Positions 51,801 through 61,500 of a stretch of 64,000 bases of DNA are shown piece after piece (position 1 is the stretch's first letter; every line of letters starts with the position of its first letter). Under the pieces are notes generated by a model. It searched no databases. It was not told where the DNA came from and worked only from the letters and a program-made list of their open reading frames with translations. The DNA is taken from contig DF236971.1 of assembly GCA_000708835.1 (NCBI GenBank), positions 62,001 through 126,000 on the forward strand, read 5' to 3'. The DNA is from Klebsormidium nitens (lineage: Eukaryota > Streptophyta > Klebsormidiophyceae > Klebsormidiales > Klebsormidiaceae). The position numbers and the translations under genes are program-made.

Positions 51801-54800
51801 TTCTCCATCCTTCCATTCTGAGAGTCCTTGATGGCAAGCGCGCGAGCTCCTAGCCCACGTACAGGTACACCAATAGTTCAGTCACAGGGGTCGTACCCGC
51901 CCAACTCCGTCCAACTCAGGCAGCGTTCAAGCTTTCGATCAAAACCCTACTTTGGCAAGGGACACCTCAATCCCCCCGCTCGCCACGAACACCAACTATT
52001 CCTGACGATTATCCCTGTGCCCGTCCGCAGTGTGGCAGGCGTCCAAGGGCAAGGAGGGCTTCGGCGACCAGCACCTGCGGTGCGCCTTCTCCGAGGACGC
52101 CCGCGAGTGGACCAACTCGCTGTACCTGCCGCTAAAGTCCTCGTCGGGGTAAGTGCTCACCTCTCTTGTTCGTTGCCAGTTTGCTTGCGGGTGTGGCGTC
52201 TGGGTTTGCGAACCTTCTAAGTCTGGGTTTGCGAACCTTCTAAGCCCGAAAGGTTCGTTTAAAAACTGCCTAAGCCTGAACGTGGCCGTTTCGAGAAGGC
52301 GCGGGCCATCATAATCACGTGGGCTTATCAGAAGATAGCAAAAGTAGCAGGAAATGTCAGAGGGTGCCTGCTGATGGGTAGTTGGAAGGACCTCAACAGA
52401 TGGGGTCTTGCTCATGTCCGTTGGATTTTGAACCAGGGCGTGATGGCACATGGCCCATTCACAAAGGTCGAGAGATTGGTGGTCGCTGTTGGAGGGGCCG
52501 GGTTTGTCCATTGCTTAAGGAGCCGCCGCACGTCAATCGATGCCCATTCTGCAATCGTTTTGCGACAGCCCTTCCGCACAAGACCCTTTGTTCGACGCTT
52601 TGCGCTATCATTTTTGCACAAGCCCTTCCCGGCCGCGTGCGGCTCCCGCACTCCAGGAGACATCCGCATCGGGCTTGCTTCCTTGCCCTACAGCTTATCA
52701 GCACCGTTGGTTCGCCCACACCATTTTTGTGGGTTCTTTCTACCGGGGCTTATTCACACCGTGCCTTTGCAGGTGTGTGTGGAGTCCGGTGCTTCACCTG
52801 GATCCCCAGACGGACGTCCTGTGGTTGTTCTACACGGAGAGCGTCTCCTGCAAACAGCTGCAAAAGTGAGCACTGCTTCGGATAGCCGAATTCTCCTCAC
52901 CAGCGGCAAGAGTCTCTGGGGACGCGAGCGACTGGATGAATCAAGACCGCCTTCGTTTTGATTCGCATCGGAACACCGACCGTCTTTATGCCGTCCGCCG
53001 TGTGGGAGCGCAGGTTAATAATTCCAATCTTGCACATCCGCCTCGAACAGCAGTCAATGTCATTCTTGTTGATGAAAACTTCCAGAACCAGGATTGGGGA
53101 ATATGTTGGCACTTACTTTGGCGATTGCCCGGGAACAAGACTGGTCACAACGTTTCCGACGAGCAACGAACAGAACCGCATCAGCCGATACAGCCGATGC
53201 AGTTCGAACCGAATCAGTTGCCTCCATGGTGTTGCGGTGAGTTGGAGCATGGTCAAAAGCCCCGTCTCTTTAACGTCTTGGCGATACTCCCAGTCGTCTT
53301 TGTTTGCAAAACGTCGTTCTTCGGCCTTACCGTTCTGACGATAGGATTGTTTCCCTGCAGGTGCGACGATTGCGAGAGCCCGTGGTCCCCTGGGGGCGAC
53401 ATTTCGTACGTCCGGTCGGAGGACGGTCTTACCTGGTCCGAGCCGGAGACCGTCCTCCCACAGAAAGAGTTTGGAAACATCCCGCGGGTGGGTGCGCTTT
53501 TCTCTGCCTTTCCTGTCTGCGTTGCATTGAATATCGCAAGGCAGATTTTATCGTTCGAAAACTTCACCAGATTGATCGCGTTGACCATGGAAATTAACAG
53601 TCTATTCAACCTAGCTCGTTACTCGACTAGAAAGCGAGAGGTGGGTTCACCTCGCAACAACCACGAGGTATATGTTCTAGGGGGGGGGGGGCTTTTCTAG
53701 TGGGGTGTCTGCGTCATCAAACAAACCTGAAAAGACCTGAAAAACCAGGAAATAAATGAGCGTCAGAAGCACCCGCTTGCCAATCCCGCAGAGAAAATGC
53801 TCAGGTTATGCTGGAAAGAAGGGCGAAACACCCACGATCCACAGCTTTTCCGGAGTGAGGGCTCCCTTTTGGGGTCAATCCGGCCACCTTGTTCCTCCGC
53901 CTTTTACAAGTCTCTGCTTCGTTCGAAGCCCCCAACTTCCCGACCTTTTCACTCAATCAGTCTGATTGACAACCGACGCTGTTTTAACAGATGATAGCCG
54001 GCCAGCTGACGATCACTACGGCGGGCGAGTGGGTGCTCCCATTTTGGGGGCAGCGGCCCCTCGAGGCGAGCTCGGAAGACGCGTGTGGGAGCGACTCCGT
54101 TATGCCGGAGCACGGGGGAGTGCTCGTGTCGGATACTAACGGGACGTCGTGGCACCCGTACGGGTATATCGTCGGGGTGAGCTTTCTGTCTTTTTTCCGT
54201 CCTGTCCAAGTATTACAAAGTGCGCAACGACCGGAGATTCATCGAAAATGGAAGTGGCTCTGACGTTGTGATGATGGCACACGGGGGAGTGCTCGTGCCG
54301 GACAGAGACCAAACGTCGTGAAACCGTACAATAAAATGTGTCGGGGTGGGCTTGTCGGGGTGACCTTTTTACTGCACTCTCTCTCTTCTGGAACGCCTTG
54401 AATTGTCTTTGCGAAAAATACGAAACGCTTGACAGCGTGCAACACGTTGGTTGGGGAAAGGCGTTTAGGAAAATTCCCCGCAGAAACAGCGAACCTCGAA
54501 GCGAGGCAACCAGAACGGCCTCTCCCTAGGAACTCTGCGGATCGGGTTGAGTAGCAGGTTCAGGGTTGCTTCTTTAGATGCCCAAGGTGGAGAGTCTGCA
54601 AGAAGGAAAAGGGGGTTAGTCACGCCATTGGTCATACCGATTAAGGTTGCGACCAATAGTATGACGACCGAAAACGCGTCACCGTTTTGTCACCTGTTAT
54701 GCCAGTAAGGGCAAAAATTCCTCGGCTCACCTTTATGTACATGCCTTGATTGCAGAAAGATGGGGAGTACATGCGTGAGGGCAGCGTGGCGCGGCTGGAG

Positions 54801-57379
54801 GGCAAGACCCTCGTGCAGTACTTTGGGACGTCCATGGGTGAGCGTCGTTCTTGGTTCTGAGAGTTTGATGGTAGACTTCGCCTCTTTATCCCGCTTTGAG
54901 TCGTACTGGCACATGGGCTGGTTGCTAGATACGGGCAGGTCCGACCTGCATCTTCTGCGCTCGTTGAGGACTGGAATTGTTAACGCGTTTTGCCTATCAC
55001 AGCCTAGGGGTTCAAGCGTCCGTTCTTTTCGATTCTGGGGGTGTGGAACGGGCTGTCTCGAAACGAAAGCAACGGCATTTTTGAATTCTTTGAAAACGAC
55101 CCAACATTCTTCATCTTGCGCAGGCGAGTTGGTGGAGAGTCGGAGCGAGGACGGGGGCCACACGTGGGGGTCGGTGCAACCGACCGGGCTCTCTAATCCG
55201 GGCAGGTAAGCTGCTGCCGCACAGTTAAAGAAAACGAAAATAGAGAACAGACTGTAGATGGAAATGGAGAGGGAGTGGCGTTCAAAACGCTCACGCCCAA
55301 CAAACAGAGAACCGGAAAAGTTCTCGTGTGAGCCTCTTCAAAGTGCACTGGATCTATCCATCTGGTGGAATACTTGCAGGCAAATCTGCTCTGGATCCGA
55401 GTAGAGGTAACGTCCCGAAAGCGAGGGGAGTGCAATCTTTTGTGGGAGTAGTTCATGGAGAAAGCTCAAAAGCTGAACACCTTGCGCAAACCCAGCACGA
55501 GACAGTAATCAAATTTCGCCTTGGCTGTGCAGCAAGGCGAATCTGCTGGCGCTCAGCAGCGGCGCTTTGGCTGTGGCGCTTAACAACGCCTCAAATCCCG
55601 GTGAGCCCTTTGTTCACTCGGCCAAGCGGTATCGACTGAGAATGCATCAAGTGTCGCCATTGCGTGGTCAAACCGTAGCAAAAACGAGCGCCAGTCCTGT
55701 GCATGAAGCGTGCTCTACGCCTTGCTCTCATCCTAGAGAGAGTAAGAAGGGGTTCGAAAGTTTCTTCCCGAAAACGTCCAGTTTCTTTAGGTCCTGGTCC
55801 TGTTGTTACAGAGTAAGCGTCAGCTACATGCAAACGATCTGTACTATTTTCCAATGCCCTCTGACCATGCGTCGGTTCTGGCACAGGGAACCGGACAAAT
55901 TTGCACGTCGCCCTCATGCGGCAGTACGGCAAGAAGTGGGAGCAGGTCAGTCTCCTGAGAATTGTGCTAGGTTCTGTCATTTCCTTCTTCCACAGAACCG
56001 ATCAGCCGGTGACCTTCCCCTGCGTTGCCTCTTGAACTGCTGGATGTATGAAGCGGCATCTTTCATAGCCGTCATCTGCTTGACTTCTCTCTTGTTTTAT
56101 TGCAATTATCGATGCATCGCAGACTTGGATTGGCTTTTCTCGTCACGGACACTAAGTCAAAGGCTCTGGCCTTTCTCGTCACGGACACTAAGTCTCACAT
56201 GCGGCATGACACCGTCAAGCAACGGCAATCGGTAGCCGCTGCAATTTGTCTTTTGAGCCGTGTAATTTCAGTGAGGGTCTGGTGAGAAGAAGCACCGAGT
56301 AGGATCCCCGCAAGATCTGACCAGATTCCACGTGGTACAATTGATATGGGGGTGGAAGTAGGAGCACAGCCGTTCCTTTGCCTCGCCAACAGGCTCCGTG
56401 ATCGGCACTTGGTATCAATTAATTGGCCCTTTCAAACCTCAAGAAGATTGAAATAGTTCTTGCGTCAGGAAGAGTTCAATTCCCGGGGCAGTCACTTTCC
56501 CCTCAACAGGGGCGTGCCGCCTGGTAAAATCGCCCTTCCATGGTCCAACCGGTTTCTTCTTCATCAGGTCTTTTAAGGTGTCAATTTAACCTGGCGGTAA
56601 CCCAGATTGCTGCTCGCCCAACCAGCTACGGCTGCCAGTGGTTTGCAGGATAATTCTCTTTTCATCTAAAGCCACTTGGTATGACCATGATGAGGCTGGA
56701 AAAGAGCACCCTGACCGACATTTTGAATCAGAAGCAACGCAAGTTCGCAACCGCGTAACTTTTAAGGCGTTGCGCACTGGGCCCCTTCGGGTTGACCTCA
56801 AGTTTCGGCCGCTCGTGAAGCTAACGTCAAATGCAACGCTACGCAGTTTGCGGTGGTAGAGAGCGGCGACGAGCTCGGCGAGCACGTCCACTATCAGCAC
56901 CCCACGTTGTTCCAGGTAAGCGCAGCTGTTTTCCTCTCCGTTTTGCTCTCGTTCTTTCCATCTTTTCAAGCGGCCCGTCTGTCACCCTGTTTCCACAAGG
57001 TGCCTTGCGCTCCAAACGTCTCGTTGCAGACACTCAGCTCAAAGTTACCAGCAAAGCGGGAGAATCCATGCTCGTGGCGCTCCCCTCGGTCTCAGTAGCC
57101 CCTTTGGGCACTCTTGTCACGATTTAGTTTCTAAGGCAGCCCACAACTTACCCCTTGAGCTTCTTGCTGATGATGATCTCTGTACGTTTGCCCGCACAGG
57201 ACGGCTGCCGTCTTCTGGTCGTCTACTCCGTGCAACCACTCAAGTTGAAAAAGACGCCCTTGGGGGGCATACGAATAGCGGAAGTCGATCTGTCGCTCGC
57301 ATCGCTTGCATCGGACACAAGGACACAGGAACGCATGTTACTTGCAGATGGCCGAACTGTTCACGTGACCAGCACGTAG
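48873..57379 (+). CDS. Membrane-anchored sialidase-like (Asp-box/BNR) protein
   Basis: Likely glycoside hydrolase with a sialidase-type six-bladed beta-propeller, held as a type II membrane protein. Thirteen exons join in phase to 687 residues: 48873-49214, 50106-50599, 51138-51301, 52031-52148, 52773-52865, 53361-53487, 53991-54176, 54756-54837, 55124-55205, 55533-55600, 55887-55945, 56847-56915, 57200-57379. A basic cytosolic N-tail is followed by a single TM at ~52-72 (LPLFLAALVLSFTLVRFY) and a Glu/Arg/Leu-rich coiled-coil stalk to ~280. The propeller landmarks are WIAVWQASKG, VWSPVLHLDPQTDVLWLFY, SPGGDISYVRSEDGLTWSE, WVLPFWGQ, YMREGSVARLEGKTLVQYFG, NRTNLHVALMRQYGKKW, HYQHPTLFQ and GGIRIAEVDL. 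Asp boxes are SEDGLTW (~423), SDTNGTSW (~493) and SEDGGHTW (~543). The plan resembles the BNR_2 sialidase family. Catalytic residues could not be assigned with certainty and the substrate is unknown. The donor after 50599 (GTTCGT) is atypical. Confidence 0.82.
52198..52243. repeat. Tandem repeat, 23 bp x 2
   Basis: GTCTGGGTTTGCGAACCTTC plus TAA is repeated perfectly, head to tail, in an intron of the sialidase-like gene. Confidence 0.9.
54240..54362 (+). repeat. Degenerate copy of the donor-side edge of sialidase-like exon 7
   Basis: GCACACGGGGGAGTGCTCGT, GACCAAACGTCGTG and GTGTCGGGGTGGGCT mirror the true exon end at 54100-54182 (GAGCACGGGGGAGTGCTCGT, ACGGGACGTCGTGG, TATCGTCGGGGTGAGCT). The copy lies about 170 bases downstream in the following intron. 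Confidence 0.85.
56136..56194. repeat. Direct repeat, 23 bp x 2 at 36-bp spacing
   Basis: TTTCTCGTCACGGACACTAA plus GTC occurs at 56136-56158 and 56172-56194, in an intron of the sialidase-like gene. Confidence 0.88.
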
Positions 57380-58552
57380 TGTGCGTGAAAAAGATTGTTT
57401 TGATCAATCTCCTGGAGTCACCAGTCTCCTTTTATTTTGACTCGTCTCTTGCAGGCTTGAGTCAAATGGATCGAATCAGATTGTCCTTTTACTGAAGCTA
57501 TGACGCATACAGTGGCTGGTAGAATGTTCCCCGCTCACGATTTGATCGAGACGGCACACACATTAGTAACGAGGAATGATGGCGACTCTAGACGGTTTCT
57601 CCCCGAACTTGAACTGTGTGATTCATGGTACGGTCCAATTGTGGCGGCTAGGGACAAACTTGATAAGGCCAGTTCACCGGTACAGAAAGTATCGTCTGTG
57701 TCCGAAATGATCGTTGTATATCCGCCACTATATATGATGGGGCCAATCTCTGTTTGCGTCCCCCACCCTTTAACATCAGCTAGTCCAATTATGTAACTTA
57801 TCAGTGCCTATAGGGGGACACATGATCAGCCGGTCCTTGATTCAGCGCCGTATACGTTCCGACACTGGGCATACGGGTAGCTTTCAACAATATTTAAATG
57901 CCCGTGCCATCAGTGCGCGCATTACTGATTAGTAACCGGCGCCATGCAATCATGTCTGTGCGGGCCCGTACGCAGCCTGGCGCATACTGATCAATAAAGC
58001 CTGATCATTCGAAGACGGCGGCCAGGTTGCACGTTCAGTGACCACGTCATGCATGGCTCAGCTAAATTAATTCGTGTTGTGACGCGGCCTAGACATTTGT
58101 ATAATATCAGGTTGTAACTTATGAACATATATATCTGCCAGCTCGGGCACGGCCCGCTGGCCCAACCCGGCTTCAATGAATGAGACCTCAGAAAACATTC
58201 CATGATCGAGCCTGCCAGGCTGCATGAGCCTGGAACGCCATTGAGCGGTGCATGTAACGCTTAGGTTCTGATGTATCGTAGCAACCTATTCACTTGAGAG
58301 GCGCTCAAGCTCAGCTGTCTGACGGATCCTGACGAGGTTCCGACTAAGCACTGGCAGACCCGTATATCTTAACACGCCCTACCGTGCTATTCAACGATTT
58401 CAGCCGCAGCCTCCTAGGCGCAGGCTCATGCAAACCACCCAAAGCGTCTGTCGAACTACATACATCGAGATACTCTATCCGATCCTCTATCTAACAAGGT
58501 CGCAGCAAAAGCTTTCCCACGACCAAAGTCTCTCTCGTCAACAATTCGCTCC
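57380..58552. other. Convergent 3' intergenic region
   Basis: Space between the 3' ends of the sialidase-like and Rieske genes. An open frame at 57500-57796 (+, 98 codons, ATG start) has no recognisable features and is not called. Nothing else is supported. Confidence 0.45.
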
Positions 58553-61500
58553 TCATGTTTCTGAGTGGTCGTATCCAACATAGACAAACTGCTGCTCCAT
58601 TCTTTGGAGCAGCCCGATCGAACCCGTCAACACAACTGCCAGAACCGCGAGGCTTTGCGAAAGCCTCTCGTCACGGGCGGAGAACGCCGCCGCGCCGGCG
58701 ATCGACGCAACGACGGCAACCTTTGCGATGCTTTGGAGCCGTTGAACGTTACGGTACGCGCCCATGCACGCGGAGCAGTGCTGCGTGTGCTGCAGCACGG
58801 AAAGGAACGGTGTCACGATAATACGAAAAGCGGGAGCGAGATGACTTTTCTGACTTTGCAATGAGGTGTTTTGCCAGCATCCGAGGGAAATGTATCTAGT
58901 AATGTGAGTCTGCTGCGCCAGACACCGCCGCAGATCTGCAGTGGGGGTTTTTGCCGTCGTTCGACGTTTCCTCGAAGACGTCAGGCTGCAGCGCCCCAAA
59001 ATCTTCCCCAACACTTTCAAGGGTCCCAAAAGACATGTTTCCAATAATCCAAACAAAGGACTTGAGAACCGGCGCCTTATCCGCTTGTTTGACATGTTGT
59101 CGAACAAGATTGTTTCTACTCGTCTATGTGGAGAGAATTCACGGAAAGAGAGCTTATCAGTTGACTCCGTGCGCGGCGACAATACGACAAGTTGCATGCT
59201 AGAACGCCGCCTGGACAGGCGTATTACCGCAATTCATGGCCACCGTGCAAGCAGGACCACAGATTCGGACACCGCTCTCTGAGATCACGTCAGCTGCGTC
59301 TGTGTGTGGCCCCTCAATGTGTCTGGTGAGCCAAACTCGAGTGCCTCTCGATAATCCCGCACGCGCCAAGTCCAAATCAGCATATCAAAACAGAAAACTC
59401 TCCCGCGGTCGTGCCGAACGAGCCTCATCTCCTCGACCCGGTCTTCTGCCGTTGACAGACGAAGTCAACCTCTTTCTCATACGATTTGAGGAGATGCTAG
59501 ACAAGAGGCGACACAAAGCAGAGCAGAACGAAGACGGGCAAGCTACTCGATTTACAATCGCTGTCTTGCGTTCAATCGTCCACGTCGCTACCAAAAGGCT
59601 CCCAAGCGGGTATAGAGTGTTCAAAGGGAGGAGAAAGCGAAGAAAGAAGGGGTCAAGCGAAAGGTGCACGGCAAAATAAGAAGGAGATGCCGATTTACGG
59701 CTTCGTCAGCCAGAAGATGAGCAGACCCGGAAATAAGTTGCACGAAGTGTTTTGCATCATGACGCCCAATTTGTCTTGGATCATCTCAGGGCGGCCCCCC
59801 CGACGGTCGCCTGTTGTCCTGAAGCGAACTTCGGCACTTGAAAGCAACCCCGGACAAAAAGCGGGTATGACCAAAGGCGAATCAAAAAGTGACGCTGCTT
59901 AGGAACATCCTCACCTGCGTAAACCGGTCCATGATCACTTCCGGCCGGTCCCCCAGCGGATCCGGTTCCGTGCGGAACCCCACCGGCCAGCGCGGCCCCC
60001 CGTTCCCAAAGTCCTTCACCCACTTTCTAAACGCAGCGATCGGCCGGTCGCTCTTCGTGGGCATGAAATACTTGCGGTCTGCGAACCCGTGCGAAGTCGA
60101 GGCCCCGTTCTGGTGGGAGTCGACGCTTTCCGGCGCAGCTGAGGTGCTGGGCTGGTCGTCAACGGGGCCCGAGAAAGACTGTAGGCTGAGGAGTTCCTGG
60201 CCTTGGAGGAGAACTAGATCGCCGTCGAGCACCTGCAAAGAAAAGGGCCGCAATACAGATTCGAGTCCGTTTACGGGTACGTTTTCGGAACAATCGGCTT
60301 CGCTTGAAAGCCCTTCAGCTGAAGTAAGGCCCGACTTTGATGGGAATTCATTCCCGTCACATAGCTGGCCTCCTCTCGTTGAATTCGGGGGGCACGGACC
60401 CCGCTTTCCCAGCAAGGGCCTTGCAAAAGTACTGATAAGCACAGACAAGACAGCTGCTTCAAGAGTACTCTCTCCTGGTCCTCGCTTACAGTAACGCTCT
60501 ACTTTCGAGCAGAAGAACCGGGGTTGCTCCTAAAGCAGAATAGACATGCGCCTACCCACAGCCGTTGGATCATTTCAGTTTCTGCAACAGAGGTGGCCCA
60601 TCCGTATCTCTGAAAGAAGGCATTGAGCGACCGCCTCCGGTCTTGGGGACCACTCAGGATTTTGATGTTTTAGGGTTTTGAGGTTTCAGGTTTTAGGGTT
60701 TCAGGACATCCGTCAAGGACTCCGGGCCTCTCTAACGGAGCAAGCCCACAGCATGCCGGAGGCAATCACATGTCAGTTGAAGCAACCCGGGGGGGCTCTT
60801 ACCTTGTTCCGAGTGCGCACGTGGTCAAACCACCGGGGCGTCAACCGAGCAGCGAACTTGAGGAAGTTGCGGGGGAAGCACGCAAAGATGGCGACCTTTC
60901 CGGGCGCGATCGGCGTCCCCAGGCTGACGAGAGCAGCTTGCCACGGCTTGGCAACGTTCTCTTTAGGGATGGTGAAGTGGTAGACAATGGAAGCGGGCGC
61001 GATGAAATTGATGTTGGGGACCGGAAAGTTGCCCATTTTGCCGATGCCTGCGGAAGGGGGTTTTGCAATAATTTAAGTTATGGTCAACTGAATATGGGTC
61101 CGGACGAGCATGCTAGAACGCACTTATTTGGATGCAGCGGTTTGAGAGATGGTGACAAGGTTTGCGATAGAAGCGGGGGCGACGGACTGGATGCTGGGGA
61201 CCGGGAAGTTGCCCATCTTGCCGATGCCTGCGGAAGATGCTTTGCAGGGGGTTAGCTCCGGGTAGAGGATGGTTATAGCAAACATTCGGGTTAGGGTAAA
61301 AGTGGTTAGGTGCGAACGTCCGAGAGCAGCGGTTTGGAGATGGTGCCTTAATGGTCGAAGCGGGGGCGATGAACTGGATGCTGGGGACCGGGAAGTTGGT
61401 TCAAACGAAGTCACATTCCGAATTGTTGGTGAAACGACTTTCCAAAAGGGCTTTGGTTGGAGTAGGAGAACTGGTGGACGAACGACGATCACGCAACTGC

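Noticed and set aside
53680-53700. Poly-G run as a possible sequence or functional element
   Set aside because: A homopolymer inside an intron; most likely simple drift or a sequencing artefact.
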